Shown piece by piece: positions 8,837-16,031 of a DNA stretch of 34,019 nt. Location of the stretch: the NCBI GenBank assembly GCA_031292695.1, contig JARLGS010000117.1:1-34019 (forward strand). The letters are read 5' to 3'. How positions within the stretch are numbered: the stretch's first letter is position 1; every line of letters begins with the position of its first letter. Origin of the DNA: Mycobacterium sp. GTDB lineage: Bacteria; Actinomycetota; Actinomycetes; Mycobacteriales; Mycobacteriaceae. Made by a program: the position numbers and the translations under genes. The notes below the pieces were generated by a model, which did no database searches, was not told the origin of the DNA, and was given only the letters and a program-made list of their open reading frames with translations.

Positions 8837-9865
8837 CTAGAAACCGGCCCCGTGGACCTCATGGCCGGGCTTCTCGGCCGCGAGCCCGCGGTACGCGCCT
8901 TCAGGGGGTGCGCCGCGATTGATGACAGCGTCAACTTCGCGAGCGATCGGCATGGTAAGGCCATATTGCTCGGCGAACTCCATGATGACGCTCGCAGCCT
9001 TCACGCCCTCAGCGACTTGATTCATCGACGCGATGATCTCGTCGATCGGCGTGCCCGCGCCGAGCTGCTCGCCGACATGGCGGTTGCGGCTGCGCTGGCT
9101 GGTGCAGGTGACGATGAGATCGCCGATACCGGCCAGCCCGGCGAAGGTGTCGCGGTGCCCGCCCGCCGCCTCGCCCATCTTGGACATCTCGCGCACCGCC
9201 CGAGTCATCACCATCGCGCGGGTATTTTCCCCGATACCAAGTGAGTAGCCCATGCCGACGGCGATGGCGTAGACGTTCTTCAGCGCGCCCGCCATTTCGA
9301 CGCCAACGACATCGTCGGTGGTGTACGTCCGAAATCGCCTGGTGCGGAACAGCTCTGCAAGATTGGCGGCCAGATGCTGGTCGGGCATTGCCAACACAGC
9401 CGCCGCCGCATAACCCTCGGCCACCTCGCGGGCGATGTTCGGCCCGGCCAGGATGCCAGCCGGATGTCCGGGCAGTATTTCGTCGACGATCTGGCTCATC
9501 CGCTTGTTGGTCCCCTGTTCGAGACCCTTGACCAGCGACACCACCGGCACCCACGGGCGCAGCTGACTGGCCAGCTCTGCAAGCACATTGCGGAAGCCGT
9601 GCGACGGCACACCCATGACGACGACGTCGGCGTGATCGGCCGCCTCCGCGAAGTCCGTTGTGGCGCGCAACGTGCTGCTCAGCTCGACGTCCTTGCCGAG
9701 ATAGCGACTGTTGCGGTGGTTCTCGTTGATGTCTTTGGCCGTCACCTCCGAGCGCACCCACTGCAAGGTGGGCCCGCGGCGCGCGCAGATGGACGCGATA
9801 GTAGTGCCCCAGGAGCCCCCGCCGAGTACGACGACGTAGGGCTGGCGCTGAGCGGGTCTGTCCAT
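8837..9865 (-). CDS. gpsA: NAD(P)-dependent glycerol-3-phosphate dehydrogenase
   Basis: 342 residues, full length for the family. Interconverts dihydroxyacetone phosphate and sn-glycerol-3-phosphate in the cytosol, the entry to phospholipid synthesis. The N-terminal Rossmann motif GGGSWG is at 15-20. GPNIAREVAEG follows at 141-151. The catalytic lysine is Lys196 in EMAGALKNVYAI. The substrate-binding segment TFAGLAGIGDLIVTC and the signature RSRNRHVG come after. The ATG at 9865 is followed by MDRPAQRQPYVVVLGGG. Mycobacteria often carry two such genes and I cannot tell which this is. It lies between the phosphofructokinase gene and membrane module 1 on the same strand, separated from each by a copy of the R repeat. 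Confidence 0.93.
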   Translation of the reverse strand: MDRPAQRQPYVVVLGGGSWGTTIASICARRGPTLQWVRSEVTAKDINENHRNSRYLGKDVELSSTLRATTDFAEAADHADVVVMGVPSHGFRNVLAELASQLRPWVPVVSLVKGLEQGTNKRMSQIVDEILPGHPAGILAGPNIAREVAEGYAAAAVLAMPDQHLAANLAELFRTRRFRTYTTDDVVGVEMAGALKNVYAIAVGMGYSLGIGENTRAMVMTRAVREMSKMGEAAGGHRDTFAGLAGIGDLIVTCTSQRSRNRHVGEQLGAGTPIDEIIASMNQVAEGVKAASVIMEFAEQYGLTMPIAREVDAVINRGAPPEGAYRGLAAEKPGHEVHGAGF

Positions 9866-9895
9866 ATTCGCCTTCGTTTCCGCTACGACGCTCGT

Positions 9896-9983
9896 GGCTT
9901 CTCAGACATCGCCATCCTTACCGATGCGGCCGGTTCAGGCTTCCCCCAAATGGGGCACTTTTCGCTCTCCTCCTGCGGGGCAC
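9896..9983 (-). repeat. Dispersed ~87-bp intergenic repeat, copy R2
   Basis: In the spacer between the phosphofructokinase and gpsA genes, about 30 bases before the gpsA start. It aligns with R1 and R3 over the whole length, with GACATCGCCATCCTTACCGA followed by GGCTTCCCCC. It can form a CCCC/GGGG hairpin at 9944-9955, so the pairing potential of R1 is retained with different bases. Pairwise identity looks roughly two-thirds or better by eye. Confidence 0.7.
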
Positions 9984-10018
9984 GGCCCGGTAGGGCCGCC
10001 GGATGTGACCCGAAGGGG

Positions 10019-11323
10019 TCAAGCTGGGACCGTGGAAAGCAGGTCGTCAGCCTGACCGGTCACTGAAAGCACTGTCTGCCACAGGTAGCCGTTGGTGTCG
10101 ACCTTCTTCCGGGATGAAACCGCCACCGGAATCGGTACATGAGTCAACCGGCGTCGCCAGGAACCGATGACCATGTCGGTCTTACCCGCCATGCCGGCGT
10201 GCACGGCTGCATGCCCCAATCGAAGGCAGAAGTTGGCGTCCCGAGCATTGGCCGGCAAACTGCGGATCATATAGCTTGGGTCGATGTACTTGAGGCTTAC
10301 CGAAATTCCTTGAGCCCGAAACGCTTCCGTGATCTTGTCCCTCAAGGATGCGCCGATGTCGCCATGGCGACGATTCCCTGACGCATCAAATTCCGGCGCC
10401 TCCGCCAGCAGGTTTTGGCCCGCTCCTTCCGCCACGACGATCACCACGTAACCATCACGGTCGATGCGCTGTCTGGCCGCACGAACGACCCCATCGATGC
10501 TGAACTCAACTTCTGGAATGAGGCATAAGCCGACTTGGGTGTCCGCTAATGCGGCGAAGCTGGCGATGAACCCGGAGTCGCGACCCATCAGCTTGACCAG
10601 ACCGATACCGAACCGATGGCACGACGCCTCCACATATGCCGCACGCGTCGCCTGCCGTGCCGCCTCGACCGCGGTGTCGAACCCGAAAGACATATCGATA
10701 TACGAGATATCGTTGTCGATTGTCTTCGGTACACCCACCACGGCGATCTTCAGATCCCGTCGCCGTATCTCTCTGACTATCGAATGCGCACCGCGTAGCG
10801 TTCCATCGCCTCCGATGGTGAACAACAGCTGTATTCCCAGGCGCTCAAGCGTGTCGACCACTTCGTCGACCGGTTGCGGACCGCGGGACGAGCCCAGGAC
10901 TGAGCCGCCCACTTCGTGGATTTGAGTTACTCTCCGGGTCGTCAATTCGATCGGCGTCAGACCGCTTCGCTCGACTAGACCTTCGAAACCGAACCGGAAG
11001 CCGTAAATCTTTGCAGTGCCGTACTTTTCGTGCAGGCAGAAGACGATAGAGCGGATGACGTCATTCAAGCCGGGACAGAGCCCGCCACACGTGACGATTC
11101 CGCACGTCAGGGTGCCAGGATTGAAGTAGACGCTCTCCCGCGGCCCGGCCAGCTCGAAGGCAGGTGGATCGACGCCGGCTCGCAATTGCTCGCGCAGTAC
11201 ATCGATGTCAGCGCGGAACAGGAGCCGTTTCGATGTATCCATGAAACGGGTTGCGCGCAAGGGCGAGACGATCTTGCATTCGCCCAGATCATCGGTTCTG
11301 AAATCTGGCGGCACTGGTGTCAT
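10019..11323 (-). CDS. 6-phosphofructokinase family enzyme, probably ATP-dependent
   Basis: 434 residues. Phosphorylates fructose 6-phosphate at C1. Motifs: TCGGLCPGLNDVIR at about 78-91, GGDGT at 171-175, PKTIDND at 199-205 and MGRDSG at 246-251. In this superfamily a Gly after GGD favours ATP, whereas GGDD marks pyrophosphate enzymes. The Lys in PKT is shared with plant-type and pyrophosphate-type enzymes, so this is the mixed Gly/Lys class rather than the short bacterial PfkA. The ~90-residue N-terminal extension is also usual for that class. Substrate choice remains uncertain. The gene reads away from membrane module 2, with a 414-base spacer between, and toward gpsA. Confidence 0.88.
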   Translation of the reverse strand: MTPVPPDFRTDDLGECKIVSPLRATRFMDTSKRLLFRADIDVLREQLRAGVDPPAFELAGPRESVYFNPGTLTCGIVTCGGLCPGLNDVIRSIVFCLHEKYGTAKIYGFRFGFEGLVERSGLTPIELTTRRVTQIHEVGGSVLGSSRGPQPVDEVVDTLERLGIQLLFTIGGDGTLRGAHSIVREIRRRDLKIAVVGVPKTIDNDISYIDMSFGFDTAVEAARQATRAAYVEASCHRFGIGLVKLMGRDSGFIASFAALADTQVGLCLIPEVEFSIDGVVRAARQRIDRDGYVVIVVAEGAGQNLLAEAPEFDASGNRRHGDIGASLRDKITEAFRAQGISVSLKYIDPSYMIRSLPANARDANFCLRLGHAAVHAGMAGKTDMVIGSWRRRLTHVPIPVAVSSRKKVDTNGYLWQTVLSVTGQADDLLSTVPA

Positions 11324-11475
11324 GTCGCGTTGTGCCCTTCCGTGCGCATGCCGTTACCCATTTGCCGCGACCCCGGGTCACCGCGGGCGCCACTGGGGCA
11401 GCCAGCTGGAAGTCGTGCCTCATCGACGGCGCCTGCCCTTCGTGAAAAACCCTTAGCTGCGCGGCTTCGACCGGC

Positions 11476-11560
11476 GACTTTTGAGACGTCGCAATTCTCG
11501 CCGAAGCGGTCCACACGGGCTTCCCCCGAAAGAGCACCTTTCGCTCCCCACCCCGAGGCA
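11476..11560 (-). repeat. Dispersed ~87-bp intergenic repeat, copy R3
   Basis: Lies in the 414-base divergent spacer (11324-11737) upstream of the phosphofructokinase gene, oriented like R1 and R2. Contains GGGCTTCCCCCGAAAGAGCA (identical to R1 over CTTCCCCCGAAAGAGCACCTTT) and ends CGAGGCA. A five-pair stem between CGGGG-like and CCTCG-like segments is possible, with a wobble pair where R1 has a Watson-Crick pair. The rest of the spacer holds the candidate operator at 11658-11671; I see no gene in it. Confidence 0.7.
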
Positions 11561-11657
11561 TGCCCCCAAATCCGGCCCCGGAAGACACCGAACACCCGCT
11601 CCGGGCCGGACCGACCCTTCCTTGGGGGGTTGCCACGACACCCCGGCGATGTTACAG

Positions 11658-11671
11658 TTATGCATCATCTG
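11658..11671 (+). promoter_or_regulatory. Candidate operator before copy B
   Basis: TTATGCATCATCTG resembles the reverse complement of the motif before the acyl-CoA dehydrogenase gene (ATGATACATCATTG) and before copy A (TCGTACATCATTG). The shared core is CATCATYTG-like or CATCATTG. It lies about 70 bases before the copy B start. Inferred from three occurrences only. Confidence 0.3.
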
Positions 11672-11737
11672 ATGTTTGGACGTGCATACGCGCGCACAAT
11701 CGGTGATCACCGGAAATCGATCGGAAAGGAGCGATAC

Positions 11738-12502
11738 ATGGATCAGAAGACCAGCCTCAGATTCCAGCTCATCAGCGCCTGGTGTGGCCCCGCCTTCTTG
11801 GTCACCTTCGTGCTGTTCTGGGGGGTGATCGGGCGCAACATCCCGAATCCGTCACCCGCGTTGAGCGCGGCGGATCTCGCCGCTCGCTATTCGCAGCACC
11901 TCGGGGAGATTCGGCTGGGTTTCATCGTCGCCCTCATCACCGTTTGCTTCTACATGCCGTGGTGTTCGTATATCAGCGCCCGGATAGCGAAGATCGAGGG
12001 CGGGTACCCGGTCCTGGCTAACCTTCAGCTCATCGGTGGGGCTCTGACCGTCATGGTCGTGTCGTTTAGCTGTTGCTTCTGGGCCATCGCGGCGTTCCGG
12101 CCCGAGCGGGACCCGGCGCTGATCCAGCTGCTCACCGATACCGGCTGGCTGGTCATCGACCTGCAGTATGCGTGCACGACGTTGCAGATGGTGGCGCTCG
12201 CCCTGGCAGTTCTGGCGGACCGGAAGAACAAGGCCACGCCTCTCATGCCGAACTGGGCGTGCTACCTCACCATTTTCTGCGCGGTCAGCTTCTTCCCGGC
12301 GAGCCTCACCGGCGTTCTGAAGACCGGCCCGTTTGCCTGGAATGGCGTCATGAGTTACTACTTCCCGTACTTCTGCTGGCTGTGCTGGGAGATAATTGCG
12401 AGCACCTATTTGATCAAGGATGTTCGTCGGCGCATGCGCGAGTTCGAGAGCAGCCCCACGGTGGATGGAGGGGCCCCTCGGGTGACGGCTCTCGCTTCCT
12501 GA
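11738..12502 (+). CDS. Six-helix orphan membrane protein, copy B (module 2)
   Basis: 254 residues from the ATG at 11738, preceded by AAAGGAG; a longer frame upstream lacks a ribosome site and overlaps the divergent gene, so I reject it. About six hydrophobic segments. Diagnostic matches to copies A and C are: GVIGRNIPNPSP after helix one; a lone histidine in YSQHLGEIRLG; AKIEGGYPVL; DTGWLVIDLQYACTTLQM; a basic loop with DRKNKATPLMPNW; and KTGPFAWNGVMSYYF. The C-terminal tail is basic (RRRMREFE). The oxidase subunit III and IV homologues follow, but 216 bases on, a looser linkage than in module 1. No function can be assigned from sequence. Confidence 0.8.
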   Translation: MDQKTSLRFQLISAWCGPAFLVTFVLFWGVIGRNIPNPSPALSAADLAARYSQHLGEIRLGFIVALITVCFYMPWCSYISARIAKIEGGYPVLANLQLIGGALTVMVVSFSCCFWAIAAFRPERDPALIQLLTDTGWLVIDLQYACTTLQMVALALAVLADRKNKATPLMPNWACYLTIFCAVSFFPASLTGVLKTGPFAWNGVMSYYFPYFCWLCWEIIASTYLIKDVRRRMREFESSPTVDGGAPRVTALAS

Positions 12503-12505
12503 CCT

Positions 12506-12523
12506 GCACCATCGGGCAGGTGC
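12506..12523 (+). terminator. Weak hairpin after copy B
   Basis: GCACC (12506-12510) and GGTGC (12519-12523) can pair around an eight-base loop just after the copy B stop. No T-tract. It could be an attenuating element between copy B and the subunit III gene rather than a full terminator. The rest of 12524-12674 shows nothing clear. Confidence 0.25.
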
Positions 12524-12674
12524 CCTTAGGTTGGTCGCCGCTCCCGTCCGCGCGATTCGACAGTGTTGCGACCGAAGTCCGCACCCGTCGTGCGCGGTCG
12601 GGAGCGGACGGCTATCCGTCCCTGGCGTCAGCTGGCGTCATTGGTCAGCGGTGGTCGGGCAAGGAGCGGTCACC

Positions 12675-12722
12675 ATGTCGCGCCGGGAGAGTGTTGATGA
12701 GTCTCGAGGAGAGCGTCGATGA
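12675..12722 (+). CDS. 15-residue leader peptide overlapping the subunit III start
   Basis: An ATG at 12675, well placed after AAGGAG (12661-12666), encodes MSRRESVDESRGERR. Its TGA at 12720-12722 overlaps the ATG of the subunit III gene at 12719 (ATGA). The peptide is very hydrophilic and arginine-rich. It would be a translational-coupling leader. Chance cannot be excluded for so short a frame, and module 1 has no equivalent. Confidence 0.35.
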   Translation: MSRRESVDESRGERR

Positions 12723-13333
12723 GTGAATCGTCGATGAGTTCGGAAACCGACACCCAGTTCGTACCGGTCGGCGAACCGACGCGGCGGTTGCCCGGAGTCG
12801 AAGGCGTGTGGGTCTTCGTGCTCGCCGACATGACGGTTTTTGCCGTCCTGTTCGGGTCCTTCATCGTCGGCCGGCATCACAACCCCGGCCTCTTCGAAGC
12901 GTCCCGACACGCCCTGAACCCGAACTTCGGTGGTGTCAATACGCTCATCCTGGTTACCAGCTCGTGGTTTGCCGCGCTCGCGCTCGACGCCGTGCGGAAG
13001 TCGCGTTTTGCGCTGGCGCAGCGTTTCATCGGCGGCGCTTTTCTCTGCGGCCTCGCGTTCATGGTCTCGAAGGGCATCGAGTACACCGAGAAGTTGAACG
13101 CCGGCATCAGCCTGTTGACCAACGACTTCTTCATGTATTACTTCACGCTGACCGGAATTCATCTGTTCCACGTCGTCGCGGGCAACGTGGTGCTGCTCGT
13201 GCTGTGGTTCATGGCCCGATCCCGGTCGTTCGACCCGGAGCGGCCCGTCGTTCTCGAATGCGGCGCGATCTACTGGCACATGGTGGACCTGCTCTGGATC
13301 ATCCTGTTCCCGCTCCTGTATCTGGTGAGGTGA
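12719..13333 (+). CDS. Heme-copper oxidase subunit III / NorE-like protein (module 2)
   Basis: 204 residues and five hydrophobic segments. It shares with the module 1 copy LPGVEGVWVF, HNPGLFEASRHALNPNFGG, LILVTSSW, SKGIEY, YFTLTGIHLFHVVAG and the C-terminal WHMVDLLWIILFPLLYLVR. The N-terminal 20 residues before LPGV are polar. GAGGAG precedes the ATG at 12719; an in-frame ATG at 12734 is an alternative. The subunit IV gene begins three bases after the stop. As in module 1, no subunit I or II is near. The pair may serve a distant terminal oxidase or NO-reductase-like complex, or act with the orphan six-helix protein. Confidence 0.87.
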   Translation: MSESSMSSETDTQFVPVGEPTRRLPGVEGVWVFVLADMTVFAVLFGSFIVGRHHNPGLFEASRHALNPNFGGVNTLILVTSSWFAALALDAVRKSRFALAQRFIGGAFLCGLAFMVSKGIEYTEKLNAGISLLTNDFFMYYFTLTGIHLFHVVAGNVVLLVLWFMARSRSFDPERPVVLECGAIYWHMVDLLWIILFPLLYLVR

Positions 13334-13336
13334 GTA

Positions 13337-13597
13337 GTGGAGCTGCTTCGCAAGCCGGTCAGTATCGTGTGGGCCGCGTTGATGCTGGCCACCTGCGCAT
13401 CGACCTGGTTGCTTTCGAGGAACTCGGTCACGCCCGAGGTGGCGACGGTGGCCATCATGCTCGTCGCCGCCGTCAAGGTGCGATTGGTGATTTGGCACTT
13501 CATGGAGGTGCGTCGGGCGCCACTGGCGCTGCGGTTGGTCTGCGACGGCTGGTTGCTCGCAGTCACCGCGCTGATCGTGACCGTCTACCTGGTGTGA
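13337..13597 (+). CDS. Small cytochrome c oxidase subunit IV-like membrane protein (module 2)
   Basis: 86 residues from a GTG at 13337, with GAGGTGAG just upstream. Three hydrophobic helices, with the charged segment VKVRLVIWHFMEVRRAPLAL between the last two. It is the clear paralogue of the 91-residue protein at 7008-7283 (VKVRYVMLDFMELRQAPLPV). It is the last gene of module 2; 173 bases with inverted repeats separate it from the PaaX-type regulator. Confidence 0.82.
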   Translation: MELLRKPVSIVWAALMLATCASTWLLSRNSVTPEVATVAIMLVAAVKVRLVIWHFMEVRRAPLALRLVCDGWLLAVTALIVTVYLV

Positions 13598-13695
13598 TCC
13601 GGCGCCCCGCCGTCGGGTGTGCCGCCCGCGCAGGCCGACCAGACACACGTCACTGCCGGATCGGGCTGTACCAAGGAGATGGGCTACGTGCGCAC

Positions 13696-13730
13696 TGCAA
13701 TAGATTTGCATTGCCGATGCGTGAGCGCAT
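13696..13730. promoter_or_regulatory. Two small inverted repeats before the PaaX-type gene
   Basis: TGCAA (13696-13700) with TTGCA (13706-13710), and ATGCG (13717-13721) with CGCAT (13726-13730), lie 40-75 bases before the regulator start. Such spacing suits autoregulation by a dimeric winged-helix protein. No consensus match to a known PaaX operator is claimed. Confidence 0.3.
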
Positions 13731-13770
13731 TGCGATCGATGTGTTGCAGGACAAGTGATGGAGTTCATGT

Positions 13771-14520
13771 ATGTATCCCGCCGTCCCGGACCGTCACCTG
13801 CCGTCGATCACCCCGCTTACCGCGAGGTCGGTCGCGTTGAGCACTCTGCTCGGATACCACCCCCCGGCGCTTCCGGTTAGCGCCTTGGTGAAGGTTGGGG
13901 AGCTTCTTGGGATCGCGGACCGCGCCACCCGCGTTGCCCTGACGCGCATGGTGAAGGACGGCGACGTGACCGTCGACAATGGTGTGTACCGCCTGTCCGA
14001 GCGGTTGCTGCGACGGCAGGCCCAACAGGATGCGCTCACCTCGCCCCCCACTCGGCGGTGGACTGGGGGGTGGGAGATGGCCATCGTCACGAGCACGACC
14101 CGGCCGTTGGCCGAGCGGGTGGCCCTGCGTAAGAGCATGGTGCGGCATCGGATGGGCGAGTTGCGCGAGGGGGTGTGGATGCGGCCGGACAACCTCTCTC
14201 GCGAGCTCGACGGGGTCATCGCCGACCAGTGTCAGTTTTTCGTCTGTCACCACGCTGACTCGCCGAGTCTGGCAGCGTCGCTCTGGGACTTGCCAGGATG
14301 GGCGGCCGAGACGGACCGATTGCTGACAGTGCTTGACGACGCAGAGAGTCTCGCCGAAGGGTTCGTGGCTACAGCGGAAGTAATCCGACACCTGCTGCTC
14401 GATCCGTACCTGCCGGACGAGCTGCTCCCGGCGGGCTGGCCAGGTGATCGACTTCGAGAGCGTTACACCGAATTCAACGCCAACTACTCGGAGCGTCTCC
14501 GAACGTACAGCGGCGGCTAG
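13771..14520 (+). CDS. PaaX-family transcriptional regulator
   Basis: 249 residues. PaaX of Gram-negative bacteria represses phenylacetate degradation and responds to phenylacetyl-CoA; actinobacterial homologues sense other CoA esters. The N-terminal winged helix covers about residues 20-85 (ALSTLLGYHPPALPVSALVK, then RVALTRMVKDGDV and VYRLSERLLRRQ). The central domain has WEMAIV and RHRMGELREGVWMRPDNL. The C-terminal domain has DPYLPDELLPAGWPGDRLRE, which is characteristic of the family. It sits between membrane module 2 and an acyl-CoA dehydrogenase operon on the same strand, so it may respond to an acyl-CoA of that operon. The spacer 14521-14847 contains one palindromic motif and no gene. 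Confidence 0.88.
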   Translation: MYPAVPDRHLPSITPLTARSVALSTLLGYHPPALPVSALVKVGELLGIADRATRVALTRMVKDGDVTVDNGVYRLSERLLRRQAQQDALTSPPTRRWTGGWEMAIVTSTTRPLAERVALRKSMVRHRMGELREGVWMRPDNLSRELDGVIADQCQFFVCHHADSPSLAASLWDLPGWAAETDRLLTVLDDAESLAEGFVATAEVIRHLLLDPYLPDELLPAGWPGDRLRERYTEFNANYSERLRTYSGG

Positions 14521-14717
14521 TTCGGGGCCGAGGCGCCTCGCGCGCCTGCTCGGTCGGGCGTGACGCCGGACCGCCATAGAGGCAGGACCGCGGCGACGAC
14601 GGCCCGGCGCGGAATGGTTCGTTGCTCTCCGCCGCCCCTGATGACCGCTTCGGCTCGCTCGTCTTTACGGAGTGAGGGACAATTCTCGCGGGGAACAAAC
14701 ACACATCACACGATGCA

Positions 14718-14729
14718 ATGATGTATCAT
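14718..14729. promoter_or_regulatory. Palindromic operator candidate before the acyl-CoA dehydrogenase operon
   Basis: ATGATGTATCAT has perfect five-base arms (ATGAT/ATCAT) around two central bases. The overlapping 10-mer CAATGATGTA is repeated exactly before copy A (8671-8680). It lies 120 bases before the gene start. It may bind the PaaX-type protein encoded just upstream, but that is only positional inference. Confidence 0.4.
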
Positions 14730-14847
14730 GGTGGCAGCTTACGTGTCGAACACCGGATCGGCTGACGTCGGGCATGGTGATCGTCGCGTTCGTGCGTCGC
14801 GACGGCTATCACAGCGGAGGTCGCCACCAGTCACCACGAGGAGGGCC

Positions 14848-16014
14848 ATGACGGGACCGTTGAGCTTCTCGATCAGCGCAGAGCAAGAGGCGCTGGTCAC
14901 TGTCGCCCGCACCTTCGGTGAGCGGCGGCTGGCGCCGTATTACAAGCAACGCGAGCAGGAAGGTGCGTTCGACCGCGCGACATTGCGGGCGATGGGCGAC
15001 CTTGGACTCTTGGGGGTAGAGCTGCCTGAAGAGTACGGTGGCCTCGGACTCGACTGCACGACAGCGGGTCTCGTCCTCGAGGCCGTCTGTCGGTCGGACT
15101 ACAACATCGGCCAGTTGATGGTGACGATCTCGTTGAGCGGCGCCATCATGGCCCGGCACGGAGATCCCGCGGTCGCCGGGCCGTGGCTGCGCGGCGTGAT
15201 GGCGGGCGAGTTGATTCCGGCCATCGCGCTGACCGAGCCGGGCGGCGGATCGGACGCCGCGAACCTGACACTGCGGGCGACCAAAGACGGTGCTAGCTAC
15301 ATCCTCGATGGCGAGAAGACCTCGACGAGCTTTGCGACCCAGGCGGCGTTCGCGATCGTTTGGGCCCGCACCGGCGCTCAGTCCAGCGGCGCGGGCGGGA
15401 TCAGCGCTTTCCTCGTCCCCCTGGACTTGCCGGGCATCAAGACCAGTGAGTTCGACGATCTCGGCGGCCGGTGCGCCGGGCGCGGGTCGGTCCACTTTGA
15501 CCATGTGGTGATTCCGGCAACGCACCTGATCGGCCGCGAGAATGACGGCTTCGTCCAGGTGATGCAGGGCTTGGATTACAGCCGTGCCCTGATAGGGCTT
15601 CAGTGTCTGGCGGTCGCCCGGCAGTCGCTCGAGGAAACCTGGTCGTCCACCGCGGAGAGGACCAGCTTCGGCAAACCGCTGATCGCGAATCAGGGTGTGT
15701 CGTTCCCGTTGGCCGAGGCCGAGACTCAGGTTGAGGCATGCCGGTTGCTGTGCTTGAAGACGTTGTGGCTCAAGGACCAGGGGCTGCCGCATACCGCTGA
15801 GGCGGCGATGTGCAAATGGTGGGGACCCAAGTTGGCGTTCGACACCGTTCAGACCTGTCTGCTGCTTCACGGTCACGGTGCCTACACCGAGGAAATGCCG
15901 TACGCGCAACGCCTGCGCGATGTCTTGGGCCTGCAGATCGGGGACGGCACCGCCCAGATCATGAAGCTGATTATTGCCCGACACAAGGCCGGCCGCAGCG
16001 CGGTGTCGGCGTGA
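14848..16014 (+). CDS. Acyl-CoA dehydrogenase with aspartate at the usual catalytic position
   Basis: 388 residues from the ATG at 14848, chosen because GAGGAGG precedes it; the upstream extension is arginine-rich and not family-like. FAD-dependent alpha,beta-dehydrogenation of an acyl-CoA. The N-terminal helical domain, LPEEYGGLGLD, the FAD-binding ALTEPGGGSDAANL and the C-terminal HGHGAYTEEMPYAQRLRDV are all present. Where short-chain enzymes have the catalytic Glu in a YEGTSQ-type motif, this protein has IGDGTAQI with Asp366. The helix-G alternative (GLDYSRA) lacks Glu as well. GDGT variants are known among dehydrogenases of cyclic acyl-CoAs, which fits the BadH-like gene further on. It starts a three-gene operon. 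Confidence 0.9.
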   Translation: MTGPLSFSISAEQEALVTVARTFGERRLAPYYKQREQEGAFDRATLRAMGDLGLLGVELPEEYGGLGLDCTTAGLVLEAVCRSDYNIGQLMVTISLSGAIMARHGDPAVAGPWLRGVMAGELIPAIALTEPGGGSDAANLTLRATKDGASYILDGEKTSTSFATQAAFAIVWARTGAQSSGAGGISAFLVPLDLPGIKTSEFDDLGGRCAGRGSVHFDHVVIPATHLIGRENDGFVQVMQGLDYSRALIGLQCLAVARQSLEETWSSTAERTSFGKPLIANQGVSFPLAEAETQVEACRLLCLKTLWLKDQGLPHTAEAAMCKWWGPKLAFDTVQTCLLLHGHGAYTEEMPYAQRLRDVLGLQIGDGTAQIMKLIIARHKAGRSAVSA

Positions 16015-16031
16015 CTCCGAAAGGAATCCCG

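Noticed and set aside
11030..11737. Upstream extension of copy B by 236 codons
   Set aside because: It overlaps the divergent phosphofructokinase gene and repeat R3; the ATG at 11738 has a strong ribosome site and matches the family start.
12638..13768. 376-codon minus-strand frame
   Set aside because: Antisense to the subunit III and IV genes, His/Gln/Arg-rich, no domain, and it does not respect gene boundaries.
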